Positions 55,630 to 64,000 of a stretch of 64,000 nt of DNA are shown here, one piece after another. Source of the stretch: Caldiserica bacterium UBA4770. GTDB taxonomy: Bacteria; Caldisericota; Caldisericia; Caldisericales; Caldisericaceae. The notes under the pieces were generated by a model. The model ran no database searches and was not told the DNA's origin. It saw only the letters and a program-made list of their open reading frames with translations. The stretch's first letter is position 1; the number at the start of each line of letters is the position of its first letter. Both the position numbers and the translations under genes were made by a program. The stretch lies in assembly GCA_002403335.1 (NCBI GenBank), contig DHHO01000006.1, positions 1 to 64,000 of the forward strand, in the 5' to 3' direction.

Positions 55630-56035
55630 TTTTACTCCCTATAAGATCCGATAATTTTATTTCTTTATAAAGCTCATCTGTCTTTTCTCTTATTGTATTC
55701 CATGCACTCATTGAAATGCACTCGCTCTGGTAACAGGGCGTGTCATGCTTTGCTCCATAATTACATTTGATCTCCACACTCTTTCTCCCAACTGCCTCTA
55801 TAATATCGAACAGTGAAATTGTCGAAGGATCTTTTTTGAGGATATACCCCCCGCTTCTTCCTTTTTCACTTGTGAGAATACCATGTTGCCTCAAAAGAGA
55901 GCAAATTCTAAGAATATAAGCAAAAGAAATGCTATTCTTTTCGGCAATTTCACTGATAGATGCCTTCCGGATTTCCTTTGAGGCAATATAAATAAGTGCC
56001 TTAACCGCATACTCTTCTCGTGTCGTTGCAATCAT
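55619..56035 (-). CDS. Rrf2-family transcriptional regulator
   Basis: 138 residues with a winged HTH (about 1-75; the family start TTREEYAVKALIYIA) and three cysteines C91, C101 and C106, the layout that binds a [2Fe-2S] cluster in IscR. It probably senses Fe-S status and regulates its own operon, which includes the Mrp carrier; that is inference from family and position. A promoter lies at 56099-56126. Confidence 0.9.
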   Translation of the reverse strand: MIATTREEYAVKALIYIASKEIRKASISEIAEKNSISFAYILRICSLLRQHGILTSEKGRSGGYILKKDPSTISLFDIIEAVGRKSVEIKCNYGAKHDTPCYQSECISMSAWNTIREKTDELYKEIKLSDLIGSKNAT

Positions 56036-56098
56036 TTAAATGATCTACCTTCTTCTATAAATTAATAAAATAAGGAAAAATATTACCTCCCAAATTAT

Positions 56099-56126
56099 AT
56101 TTTAGACAAATCGATAAATTAGTCAA
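56099..56126 (-). promoter_or_regulatory. Promoter of the Rrf2-mrp operon
   Basis: On the minus strand TTGACT (56121-56126) and TAAAAT (56099-56104) lie 16 bp apart; a TATAAT at 56094-56099 is an alternative -10. The 60-bp leader before the regulator's ATG could hold an autoregulatory site. The -35 overlaps the stop of the methyltransferase. Confidence 0.5.
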
Positions 56127-56860
56127 GCCTTCTTTCCTATAATAATAATCCTCTTAGAGTTTATGGAAAACTTTTCTCCAGCAAAGTTACCAAAAACCTG
56201 AATCTCTTTAAGAGCTGCTGACTTATAAAGATTTATCATTTCAGTTGCAGAATACATCCTTATATTTCTTATATATTCCTTTTTTAGGTCTTTTCCAATG
56301 AAGAACCTGTGTGTTGTAATAATAGAGGTAAGGGGATGATAATTTCTTCTTTCAAGAATAAAAACCCCGTCGCTCTCCTTGAATGTCTCATACACAAAAT
56401 TTTTTAACAGATAATCCCTGTTTTCTATATCAATGATTAATATGCCATCCCTTTTAAGTGCTTCGGATAAATTTTTAAGGATTTCAAAGTTTGTCTCATC
56501 GTCATAATAACCGAAGGAAGACCATAGATTGATGACTCCATCGAATTCTTCTTTATAATCCATATCACGCATATCGATCTTTTTGAACTCAATGTTTCTT
56601 ACTTCTTCTTTTATAGATGATTCCTTTGCAAAGGAAAGGTAGATGTCAGATGTATCGATACCAACTACATCAAATCCCTTTTTAGCCAGAGATATAGAGT
56701 GTCTTCCAATGCCACATCCTGTATCAAGTACCCTTCCCCCTGGTCTTAAAAAAGTTTTAATAAATGTGGTCTGTTGTTCTGTCATTTCTTCCTTCTGGGT
56801 AAGAAGAAAATACTTCATATATAACTTATCAAAATAATTTTCGGTCCATTCTTTTTTCAT
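56123..56860 (-). CDS. SAM-dependent methyltransferase (class I)
   Basis: 245 residues with the Rossmann motif I VLDTGCGIGRHS (about 45-56), the acidic end of strand 2 in VVGIDTSD, and motif IV VINLWSSFGYYDD. Small-molecule methyltransferases of this type have varied substrates and I cannot name one. It overlaps psuG by 4 bp, so it is third in the udp-psuG operon. No modification pathway nearby explains it. Confidence 0.82.
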   Translation of the reverse strand: MKKEWTENYFDKLYMKYFLLTQKEEMTEQQTTFIKTFLRPGGRVLDTGCGIGRHSISLAKKGFDVVGIDTSDIYLSFAKESSIKEEVRNIEFKKIDMRDMDYKEEFDGVINLWSSFGYYDDETNFEILKNLSEALKRDGILIIDIENRDYLLKNFVYETFKESDGVFILERRNYHPLTSIITTHRFFIGKDLKKEYIRNIRMYSATEMINLYKSAALKEIQVFGNFAGEKFSINSKRIIIIGKKA

Positions 56861-57750
56861 GAAAGGATTTCTTTTGCAATGAGAGTCGCAATCCTCGCAT
56901 TATTCTTTACAAGGGCGATATTGGTACTCAAAGCCTTACCCTCACTCAGCTCAAAAATCTTTGATAGAAGAAAAGGAGTAACATTTTTACCTGAAACCCC
57001 GTTTTCTTTTGCTAACTCAAGTGCCTCATTAATCCATTTCTCCATTGTCTCATAAGGAATCTCCTCTTCCTCTGGCACAGGATTTGCGACAAGTATTGCT
57101 CCCTTTATTGAAAGTTCTTTCTTTGCCTTAAAGATTCTTGAAACTTCCTCATATGAATTTACAGAAGGAATCCTTACACCGGACTTCCTTGAATAAAAAG
57201 ATGGAAACTCATTACACTGGAATCCAACAACCAACACACCTTTTGTTTCAAGAAACTCTACTGTTTTTGGTATATCAAGGATTGACTTTGCTCCGGAGGA
57301 GACAATAATAATATCTCTCTCTGAAAGTTCTTCAAGGTCTCTTGAAATATCAAATGTTGAAATAACGTCTCTGTGGACACCTCCAATGCCTCCTGTTGCA
57401 AAGACGTTAATATGAGCTTTCTCTGCGATGTATGAAGTGGCAGAAACTGTCGTTGCTCCATCGAGGCCTGAAGCAACGCATAGAGGGATCTCTCTTGTCG
57501 AAAGTTTCATTACGGAAGGAGCAGTTGCAATGTACTCAATTTCATTTTTGTTCATACCGATAATAATTTCCCCCTTAATAATACCAATAGTTGCAGGAAT
57601 TCCACCATTGTCCCTTATCAATTGCTCTAACTCAATAGCAACTCGAATATTTTCAGGATAGGGTAATCCCTGAGCAATAATAGTTGATTCCAGAGCAACG
57701 ACAGGGTTTCCCTGATATAATCCCTCCTTTACTTCTTCAGAAATCCTCAT
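56857..57750 (-). CDS. psuG: Pseudouridine-5'-phosphate glycosidase
   Basis: 297 residues. Splits the C-C bond of pseudouridine phosphate to give uracil and ribose 5-phosphate. Family patterns seen are VVALESTIIAQGLPYPEN, VSATSYIAEKA, FATGGIGGVHRD and the C-terminal VTPFLL. No pseudouridine kinase (PsuK/PscK) is in the window. It overlaps both neighbours by 4 bp; the gene before it makes uracil from uridine, so the operon salvages uracil from RNA breakdown. Confidence 0.94.
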   Translation of the reverse strand: MRISEEVKEGLYQGNPVVALESTIIAQGLPYPENIRVAIELEQLIRDNGGIPATIGIIKGEIIIGMNKNEIEYIATAPSVMKLSTREIPLCVASGLDGATTVSATSYIAEKAHINVFATGGIGGVHRDVISTFDISRDLEELSERDIIIVSSGAKSILDIPKTVEFLETKGVLVVGFQCNEFPSFYSRKSGVRIPSVNSYEEVSRIFKAKKELSIKGAILVANPVPEEEEIPYETMEKWINEALELAKENGVSGKNVTPFLLSKIFELSEGKALSTNIALVKNNARIATLIAKEILS

Positions 57751-58478
57751 TTTATCAGATCCTTTGAGAGTCTGTACATAGATTCAAGCCCTATTTTTAT
57801 TGCGGTATCCTCACTTTCTTTAAAAAGATCTTCAGCATTTGCAGGCTTTATCTTTTTGAGAAACACATTTCCATCAAGTGCAAAGAGAGCGCCTGCCTTT
57901 ACACCCCTGTATTGAGATACAATAAAGACACACCCGCTTTCCATTTCGACTGCCTTAACGCCAGCGTTAACAAACGTATTCATCTCCTCGTCTGAGTATG
58001 GCCTGTAAAATGCGTCCTGAGAAATAACAACACCATAATATATACGGGGAGAAAATTCCACCCCTACCTCAATAATCGTTCGTAACACATCGTAATCGGA
58101 AACAGCCGGAAACGATGTCCTCAGATAGTTTAATGTAGTTCCATCATCCCTTATGCTCCCTGTCGCTATTACAATATCCCCTACCCCTAACTTAGGGTCA
58201 ATTCCTCCTGCAGACCCAACACGTATGAATACCTTTCCACCAAGGTTGACGAGCTCTTCAACTACAATTGCAGTTGATGGTGCTCCCATGCCTGTTGTTG
58301 CAACACTTATCCTCTCTCCTTTATAAAACCCTGTGAATACATAAAGATATCTATACTCATTGACAAGCTTTGCGTCTTCAAGTAGAAGCGAAGCTTTTTC
58401 TGCCCTTTGAGGGTTTCCAACGAGTATCACATAGGGAGAAATATCCTCTTTCTCGCACTTAATATGAAATTGCGCCAT
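57747..58478 (-). CDS. udp: Uridine/nucleoside phosphorylase
   Basis: 243 residues of the PNP/UDP family: the phosphate-binding start VGNPQRAEKA, the signature GSAGGIDPKLGVGDIVIAT, and the ribose-site VEMESG. It phosphorolyses uridine (or a related nucleoside) to base and ribose 1-phosphate. Substrate choice is inferred from length and from psuG next to it. RBS AGGAGG lies before the ATG. Confidence 0.88.
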   Translation of the reverse strand: MAQFHIKCEKEDISPYVILVGNPQRAEKASLLLEDAKLVNEYRYLYVFTGFYKGERISVATTGMGAPSTAIVVEELVNLGGKVFIRVGSAGGIDPKLGVGDIVIATGSIRDDGTTLNYLRTSFPAVSDYDVLRTIIEVGVEFSPRIYYGVVISQDAFYRPYSDEEMNTFVNAGVKAVEMESGCVFIVSQYRGVKAGALFALDGNVFLKKIKPANAEDLFKESEDTAIKIGLESMYRLSKDLIK

Positions 58479-58496
58479 GCTACCTCCTATTTTTGA

Positions 58497-58525
58497 ATTA
58501 TATTATTTTTATTACTTTATAGCAA
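58497..58525 (-). promoter_or_regulatory. Promoter of the udp-psuG operon
   Basis: On the minus strand TTGCTA (58520-58525) and a consensus TATAAT (58497-58502) have a 17-bp spacer, about 18 bp before the udp ATG, so the 5' leader is short. Confidence 0.65.
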
Positions 58526-58692
58526 AGTATGGAATGGCCTCACAAAAAATCTTCTGCGGCCTGAATTTCAAGAGGACAAAATAAATAATACAATAACCCG
58601 GAAGTATCTTTTATATACGTAAACTGCATTTTATTAAATACGATTTTTGTTGCGTAATGACATATCAATTTCGGACAATCGTAAAAATTATG

Positions 58693-58698
58693 TATAAT
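58693..58698 (+). promoter_or_regulatory. -10 element of the pepT promoter
   Basis: A consensus TATAAT 21 bp upstream of the pepT ATG; the matching -35 region is weak (TTCGGA at 58670-58675, 17 bp away). It is divergent from the udp promoter. Confidence 0.45.
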
Positions 58699-58719
58699 CG
58701 TGAAAGATTGGAGGTTTAT

Positions 58720-59949
58720 ATGAAAAGTGTTGTAGATAGGTTTATGGAGTATGTAAGGCATGATACACAATCTGACGAGAATTCTGTAACATTCCCTTCG
58801 ACTGCAAAACAACTTGATTTTGCGAGATTTCTCCTTGAAGAACTCACATCAGTTGGACTTAAGGCAGAATTAGACGATCATGGGTATGTAATGGGTACAC
58901 TTGAATCAAATCTTGATTACAAAACGCCAGTTGTGGGCTTCATTGCTCATATGGATACCACTCCTGAGGTATCAGGAAAAGAAGTAAAACCAAGGATTGT
59001 TCAGAATTACAATGGAGGGGATATTATCCTCAATGCAGAAAAAGGCATCCTTATCACGCCCTCAGTATTTCCAAAACTTAAAGAGTTTATTGGTAGAGAC
59101 CTTATTGTAACCGATGGGACTACCGTTCTGGGTGCTGATGATAAGGCAGGCATTGCAGAAATAATAACTGCTGTTGAGTATCTTAAAGATAGACCTGAGA
59201 TTCCGCACGGAACAATCAGATTTGCGTTTACCCCTGATGAAGAAATTGGCCGAGGTGTGGATTACTTCAATGTAAAGGGGTTTGGAGCTGATTTTGCATA
59301 TACATTAGATGGAGAGGGAATTGGGACCTTTGAATTCGAAAACTTTAATGCAGCTACCTGTGAGGTGAAAATAAAAGGGGTAAGTATACACCCAGGTGCT
59401 GCTAAGGGTATTATGAAAAATGCCATAAAAATTGGAAATGAATTTATTGCGCTTTTACCTGCAAATGAAGTTCCCGAGGCTACTTCAGATTACGAAGGAT
59501 TTTACCATATATATCAAATGAGTGGAGGAGTTCAAGAGGCTCAACAAAAAATCATTGTAAGAGATCACTTTAAAGAAAGATTTGAAAAGAGAAAGGAATT
59601 CCTCAAAGCATGTGCTGAATTCATAAATAAAAAATATGGAGATAATACTTTATCTCTGGAAATAAGGGATTCTTATTATAATATGAAAGAAATCATCGAA
59701 AGAACTCCACAGATAATAGAAATCGCAGAGAAAGCAATAAAGAATGCTGCTATCGATCCCATCATAAAGCCCATAAGAGGTGGAACAGACGGTGCCAGGC
59801 TTTCTTATATGGGCTTGCCAACACCCAACATCTTTTCAGGAGGATTCAATATTCACGGAATCTACGAATACATACCTACATTCGCACTCGAAAAGGCGGT
59901 TGAAGTTGTATTAAATATAGTAAAGGAAGTGGCTCAAATTAAAAAGTAA
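58720..59949 (+). CDS. pepT: Peptidase T (tripeptide aminopeptidase)
   Basis: 409 residues from an ATG 6-7 nt after TTGGAGG (the open frame extends 21 codons further upstream without a ribosome site). M20-family zinc peptidase: metal ligands in FIAHMDTTPE, LGADDKAG and FTPDEEIGRG, and a C-terminal histidine region. It removes the N-terminal residue of tripeptides in the cytoplasm. Its stop lies 1 bp from the rpoD stop on the other strand. Confidence 0.94.
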   Translation: MKSVVDRFMEYVRHDTQSDENSVTFPSTAKQLDFARFLLEELTSVGLKAELDDHGYVMGTLESNLDYKTPVVGFIAHMDTTPEVSGKEVKPRIVQNYNGGDIILNAEKGILITPSVFPKLKEFIGRDLIVTDGTTVLGADDKAGIAEIITAVEYLKDRPEIPHGTIRFAFTPDEEIGRGVDYFNVKGFGADFAYTLDGEGIGTFEFENFNAATCEVKIKGVSIHPGAAKGIMKNAIKIGNEFIALLPANEVPEATSDYEGFYHIYQMSGGVQEAQQKIIVRDHFKERFEKRKEFLKACAEFINKKYGDNTLSLEIRDSYYNMKEIIERTPQIIEIAEKAIKNAAIDPIIKPIRGGTDGARLSYMGLPTPNIFSGGFNIHGIYEYIPTFALEKAVEVVLNIVKEVAQIKK

Positions 59950-59950
59950 T

Positions 59951-61099
59951 TCAAAAATCACCTTTCTCCTCTTCCTTTTCAAGTTCCTTAAGATAGTTAC
60001 TGAGTTTTCTCTTTGCTTTTGCTTCTACCTGCCTTATTCTTTCCCTTGTTACTCCAAAAATAGTTCCCACTTCCTCGAGTGTGTGGGGATATTCCCCTTC
60101 TAAGCCCATCCTGTATTTTAATATCTCCCTTTCACGTGGGGTTAATTTCTGAAGAATCTTTTCAAGTTGTTCCTTGTAGTATTGATTAACGCTTTCCCCT
60201 TCAGGGGTTGGGTTCCTGTCATCTTCAATAAAGTTTTCGAGTCTGCTTTCTTCCTCATCTCCAACCGGCATCTCGAGAGAAAGAGGAGACTGCGCAAGTC
60301 TCAAATATTTTGATATTTTCTTTTCGGCTATACCAGTCCTTTCTGCAATTTCCCTGTATGTCGGTTCCCTCCCAAGCTCCTGAAGAAGCTCTTTACTTGC
60401 TCTCTCGATTCTGTTGATACTCTCAACCATATGAACAGGTACTCTTATGAGCCTTGATTGATCTGCAAGAGCCCTTGTAATAGCCTGCCTTATCCACCAT
60501 GTTGCATATGTAGAAAAGCGGTACCCTTTTCTATAATCAAATTTTTCGACTGCCCTTATCAACCCGAGGTTTCCTTCTTCGATAAGGTCAAGAAATGAAA
60601 GCCCATGTCCGGTATATCTTTTCGCTATGCTCACCACCAGCCTCAGATTTGCCTCAATCAATTCGTTCTTTGCTTCTCTATCCCCATTTGCAATTCTCCT
60701 TGCTAACTCCATTTCCTTCTGTGGTGTAAGGAGGTCTATGGAACCAATTGTCGAAAGATAAGATTGGATGGGATTTCTCAATTCTGTTATCTCGGTCTCT
60801 TCAATACCCTTTTTCGAGATCTTACCTCCAGATTTTTCAAGATATTCTCTCTCCATATACTTTACATTGAGTTTTTGAAGTAAGATAAAAAACTCGTCAA
60901 TCTGATCCGTTTCAATAGACATTTTCTCAAGGGCATCACTTATCTCCTCATAAGATAGAGCTCCTGTTACCCTCCCTCTTTCAAGAAGTTTTCTTACGAC
61001 TTCCTTTTCATCTTTATTAAGATTCCTTAACTTCTTAAGATAATTTTTTATTAGCTGCAGAGATTTATCGGTCTGCGCAGTTATTTCCTTTTCCATCAT
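59951..61099 (-). CDS. rpoD: Primary sigma factor RpoD (SigA)
   Basis: 382 residues: a degenerate region 1.1 (1-90), region 1.2 (NPIQSYLSTIGSIDLL), region 2 with ANLRLVVSIAKRYTG, LDLIEEGNLGL and FSTYATWWIRQAITRA, region 3 and region 4 with TPREREILKYRMGL and VTRERIRQVEAKAKRKL. The short form lacking the large non-conserved insert is typical of Gram-positive and deep-branching phyla. It starts at the dnaG stop: the classic dnaG-rpoD operon. Confidence 0.97.
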   Translation of the reverse strand: MMEKEITAQTDKSLQLIKNYLKKLRNLNKDEKEVVRKLLERGRVTGALSYEEISDALEKMSIETDQIDEFFILLQKLNVKYMEREYLEKSGGKISKKGIEETEITELRNPIQSYLSTIGSIDLLTPQKEMELARRIANGDREAKNELIEANLRLVVSIAKRYTGHGLSFLDLIEEGNLGLIRAVEKFDYRKGYRFSTYATWWIRQAITRALADQSRLIRVPVHMVESINRIERASKELLQELGREPTYREIAERTGIAEKKISKYLRLAQSPLSLEMPVGDEEESRLENFIEDDRNPTPEGESVNQYYKEQLEKILQKLTPREREILKYRMGLEGEYPHTLEEVGTIFGVTRERIRQVEAKAKRKLSNYLKELEKEEEKGDF

Positions 61100-62821
61100 T
61101 TACCTTCCTTTCAATTTTCTTAAAGTCTCATCATATTCTTTCAACTTAACGATCCTCTCTTCCTCGTCCTTTGCTGTAGAGAGTTCTTTAAAAAGCTTAA
61201 GCACATGATCCCTATATAACTTTAAGGCCTTAAAGGACTCAATGGCTTTCGTGATTGCCTCATCTCTTACAAGGAATGAATCTTTCAGGGTCAGAGAAAA
61301 ACATAAGGAAAGTTCATCTTCTTCTAAATCATACCAGGATTTTGGGTCGGGGTCCTTTCCACTATCGATATCAAGGAGTGCCCTCAGACAAATTTTTCTA
61401 TAAGGTTCGACAAAATCGTCCTTTATATTTATTGCTTCAATGATTAAAGGAACACTTTCTTTTCTCTGAAGTATTGCCTGAGTGAGAAGTTCCTGAAGCG
61501 CCGTGAACTGGTCTGTTTTAATATCAAGCGGTTCTTTATTTATCATTTTAGGGCTCGATAGTATTTTATTGTACTGGTCTATAAGAAAGGCTAAGTCAAG
61601 CCCAAGATAGACTGAGAGCCTCCTTAGATATTCATAGACTGTCACCCTGTTTGAGATTTTAGAAACAACATCAAGCATCTTTCTGGAAAGCTCGGCTTTT
61701 CCCTGAGGGGTATCTTCAACCATTCTGGATTCAAAATCTGCAATAAAGAAGAGGGGGTCTTTTGCATTTCTAAGAAGTTCATCAATCCCTTCCCTTCCTT
61801 CGGTGAGCACAATCTCATCGGGGTCCATGTTTTCCTTTGAGGTTACAATACCAATTCCTAAGTCAAGCCCACCACAAACTTCGATAGCCCTTTCTGCACC
61901 AAGCCTGCCTCCTTTATCGTTATCGTAGAAAAAATAAATCTTATCTGCAAACCTCTTGATAAGGCGTGCTTGTTCCTCTGTAAAGGATGTCCCCATGGAG
62001 GAGACAACATTCTCTATCCCCTCCTGAGAAAGAACCATTGCATCAAAATATCCTTCAACAATAATTGCCTCTTTTGTTTCTCTAATGGAATTTTTTGAAA
62101 AGTTCATAAAATAAAGAGTCCGACTTTTCGAAAATATACTGGTTTCAGGTGAATTTAAATATTTTGGTTCTGCATTATCTATAGCACGTCCACTGAAGGC
62201 AATAACATCTCCAGCAGAATCGAAGATAGGTATCATAATTCTGTTTAAGAAGTATGGACGCACTTCTCCGTTTTCATTTCTTTTCAAAATCCCTGCTTTT
62301 ATGAAAGTGTCCAGGCTAAAGCCATTTTTCTCCCCAAGTGTGACCATCTCCTCAAAGCTATTTCCACTGTAACCTATGCCATACTTTTCGATTGAAGTAT
62401 CTTTTAAGCCTCTCTTTTTAAGATATACCAGGATATGCTCATTTAAGAGCGAGCGAAAGTAGTCGAAGGCAAATCTATTTACATTTTTAATCGTTTCCCT
62501 TTCTTTGGAGGTTTCCTTCCCTTTTTCAAACTTTGGGGGTTCCATTCCTGCTTCTTTTGCAAGAGTTGAGACGGCGTCTTTAAGCTCTATATTTTCAATC
62601 ATCATCATAAACTTCACTATATCCCCACTGGCGCCGCATCCAAAACAGTGAAACAATTGTTTAGAAGGGCTGACAACAAAGGAAGGTGTTTTCTCATGGT
62701 GAAATGGGCATAAACCAACATAATTCACCCCGCTTTTTTTGAGCTTTACGTATCTTGAAATAACTGAAACAATATCGGTGCGGGAGTGAAGTTCATCAAT
62801 ATAATTCCTTAAGTCATTCAT
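61100..62821 (-). CDS. dnaG: DNA primase DnaG
   Basis: 573 residues. The CHC2 zinc finger uses C38, H41, C59 and C62. The catalytic core follows, with the TOPRIM acid in AIIVEGYFDAMVL and the metal acids in FFYDNDKGG and MDPDEIV, and a C-terminal helicase-binding region. It makes RNA primers at the replication fork. It lies between dgt (53 bp upstream) and rpoD. Confidence 0.97.
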   Translation of the reverse strand: MNDLRNYIDELHSRTDIVSVISRYVKLKKSGVNYVGLCPFHHEKTPSFVVSPSKQLFHCFGCGASGDIVKFMMMIENIELKDAVSTLAKEAGMEPPKFEKGKETSKERETIKNVNRFAFDYFRSLLNEHILVYLKKRGLKDTSIEKYGIGYSGNSFEEMVTLGEKNGFSLDTFIKAGILKRNENGEVRPYFLNRIMIPIFDSAGDVIAFSGRAIDNAEPKYLNSPETSIFSKSRTLYFMNFSKNSIRETKEAIIVEGYFDAMVLSQEGIENVVSSMGTSFTEEQARLIKRFADKIYFFYDNDKGGRLGAERAIEVCGGLDLGIGIVTSKENMDPDEIVLTEGREGIDELLRNAKDPLFFIADFESRMVEDTPQGKAELSRKMLDVVSKISNRVTVYEYLRRLSVYLGLDLAFLIDQYNKILSSPKMINKEPLDIKTDQFTALQELLTQAILQRKESVPLIIEAINIKDDFVEPYRKICLRALLDIDSGKDPDPKSWYDLEEDELSLCFSLTLKDSFLVRDEAITKAIESFKALKLYRDHVLKLFKELSTAKDEEERIVKLKEYDETLRKLKGR

Positions 62822-62874
62822 ACAAATATAAATACGAAGAAAATATTGAAATTCCTTTTTTTAATGAATAGCTT

Positions 62875-63978
62875 TTAGTTAGGGGGACCTGGGATAGTAA
62901 TTTGTTCGACGAGTTCTATTGCAAATCTATCAGTCATTGAAGAAATATGGTCACATATCACTCGAATACGTTCTTTTGAATCCGTTTTTATGAGTTCAAC
63001 AGGGTCTTCTGTGCTTACCGAGAGAGGATGATTTTTGAGGTATTCTTCAAGTTTTTCGGGATCTTTATAAAAGTAATCAAAGAGATAAGATACGAGTCTC
63101 ATAACCCTGCCTTCCTCTTTCTTTGGTTGGGGGCCTTCGTATACTCTTTCCTTAAGAAAGTTTTTAATCTCATCCATAGCTTCTTCAGTAGGAGTATCAA
63201 TCTGAATGCTGTCCTTATCGTTGCTCTGCTCAATAACGTTCATTACCATAGTGGAAAGCCTTTTTGAATTTGTATTTCCAAGTATTTTTCTTGCTTTTTC
63301 AGGGATATCGCTTTCGCTTATGAGCTCAGCTCTTATGGCATCATCTATGTCGTGATGAAGATAGGCAATCCTGTCAGAAATTCTCACAACCTGACCTTCA
63401 AGAGTTGAGGGAATATCAAACTTATTTAACTGTGACCAGTCAAGCAATCCTTTGCTATGTTTAAGAATACCATTCCTTACCTCTTCTGTGAGATTGAGTC
63501 CGAACACAGTGATGCCATCAGATCTCGTTCTTCGCTCGAGAAGGTCAATAACCCTTACACTCTGAGCGGGATGAGAGAAGGACATTTCAGAGTGATATTC
63601 TTTGCATTTGTAATTGAGTGCATTTTCTCCTGCATGTCCAAAAGGAGAATGACCCAGATCATGTCCAAGGGCAATTGCCTCTGTAAGATCAAGGTTAAGT
63701 CTCAAAGAACGTGAAATTGAGCGAGCAAGAGTCATTACTTCGAGGGTATGAGTAAGTCTATTTCTGTAGTGATCACCTCTGGGTGCTATAAATACCTGTG
63801 TTTTATACTGTAATCTCCTGAAAGCTCTTGAATATATAATTCTATCTACATCTCTTTCAAATTCAGTTCTGTATAAGTCCTTTTCTTCAGGCATTGCCCT
63901 CCCCTTTGACTTTATACTCAGGGTGGCAAATGGGGAGAGCAATTCTCTTTCTAAACTTTCAAAATCTTCTCTAAGCAC
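62875..63978 (-). CDS. dgt: dGTP triphosphohydrolase-like HD protein
   Basis: 367 residues of the dGTPase family: YSRAFRRLQYKTQVF, then the metal ligands H77, H106-D107 and catalytic histidines H110 and H115 (GHDLGHSPFGHAGE). These enzymes hydrolyse dNTPs to deoxynucleosides and triphosphate and tune nucleotide pools. The start is a GTG at 63978; an in-frame stop lies just upstream, so the gene is complete. dgt-dnaG-rpoD is a recurrent order. Confidence 0.93.
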   Translation of the reverse strand: MLREDFESLERELLSPFATLSIKSKGRAMPEEKDLYRTEFERDVDRIIYSRAFRRLQYKTQVFIAPRGDHYRNRLTHTLEVMTLARSISRSLRLNLDLTEAIALGHDLGHSPFGHAGENALNYKCKEYHSEMSFSHPAQSVRVIDLLERRTRSDGITVFGLNLTEEVRNGILKHSKGLLDWSQLNKFDIPSTLEGQVVRISDRIAYLHHDIDDAIRAELISESDIPEKARKILGNTNSKRLSTMVMNVIEQSNDKDSIQIDTPTEEAMDEIKNFLKERVYEGPQPKKEEGRVMRLVSYLFDYFYKDPEKLEEYLKNHPLSVSTEDPVELIKTDSKERIRVICDHISSMTDRFAIELVEQITIPGPPN

Positions 63979-64000
63979 TCTTCTCTTTTACTTTTCTGTT

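Noticed and set aside
1..64000. Self-targeting spacers matching genes in this window
   Set aside because: I compared spacers by eye with the window and saw no convincing match; a proper search could not be run.

Overview
The window is a 64 kb stretch of an AT-rich bacterial chromosome (roughly 38-40% GC by eye). Codon use is rich in AGA/AGG, and three of the seven tRNAs are arginine tRNAs. The Mo-hydroxylase genes, the large type I CRISPR locus and the sequence style suggest an anaerobic, possibly thermophilic, deep-branching bacterium. I cannot assign a phylum from the sequence alone.

Housekeeping block 1 (1-18.5 kb). A partial aspS runs rightward. It converges on a very long, tightly packed leftward series. 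Read 5' to 3' this series is: seven tRNAs (Pro, Arg, His, Arg, Arg, Lys, Leu), tig, clpP, lon, a RodZ-like gene, rimO, thpR, recA, recX, rny, uvrC, a small holin-like membrane protein, hflX, a CvpA-like gene, queA and tgt. Many junctions are 4-bp ATGA overlaps. UvrC ends early and lacks the usual C-terminal helix-hairpin-helix region.

Catabolic operon (18.4-29.2 kb, leftward). A clear promoter at 29.2 kb is followed by an uncharacterised GNAT-like gene, a DUF2877 gene, fdrA, a DUF1116 gene, a cyclase-family metallohydrolase, three subunits of a xanthine-dehydrogenase-type molybdenum hydroxylase and an NCS2 permease. A strong terminator at 18.4 kb closes it. The trio FdrA/DUF1116/DUF2877 corresponds to the E. 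coli oxamate carbamoyltransferase, so the operon probably imports a purine- or pyrimidine-like compound, hydroxylates it, opens it and recovers a carbamoyl group. An insertion-sequence remnant with 11-bp inverted ends sits immediately upstream, and the operon's -35 box lies in that end. An SdpI-like gene, a DapA-family lyase/aldolase and a DUF59 gene follow at 29.7-31.8 kb.

CRISPR-Cas island (31.9-52.0 kb). Two direct repeats of about 180 bp (about 85% identical, exactly 19,920 bp apart) bracket a complete type I-B (Cst/Tneap-like) system: a WYL regulator, cas6, cas8, a separate small gene resembling the Cas8 C-terminus (probable Cas11), cas7, cas5, cas3, cas4, cas1, cas2, a leader, and an array that I count as 123 repeats and 122 spacers. 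The array has alternating blocks of two repeat variants, one exactly duplicated spacer, one pair of near-identical spacers, and one pair of spacers that are perfect reverse complements. Beyond the last repeat lies a small P-loop ATPase gene, then a degenerate repeat that almost touches the right-hand direct repeat.

Housekeeping block 2 (52.0-64 kb). One leftward operon holds an Rrf2 regulator, an Mrp/ApbC Fe-S carrier, a membrane-anchored protein of unknown function, a CDF metal transporter and a THEP1-type NTPase. A second holds uridine phosphorylase, psuG and a methyltransferase. pepT runs rightward. The window ends with the macromolecular synthesis genes dgt, dnaG and rpoD (leftward).
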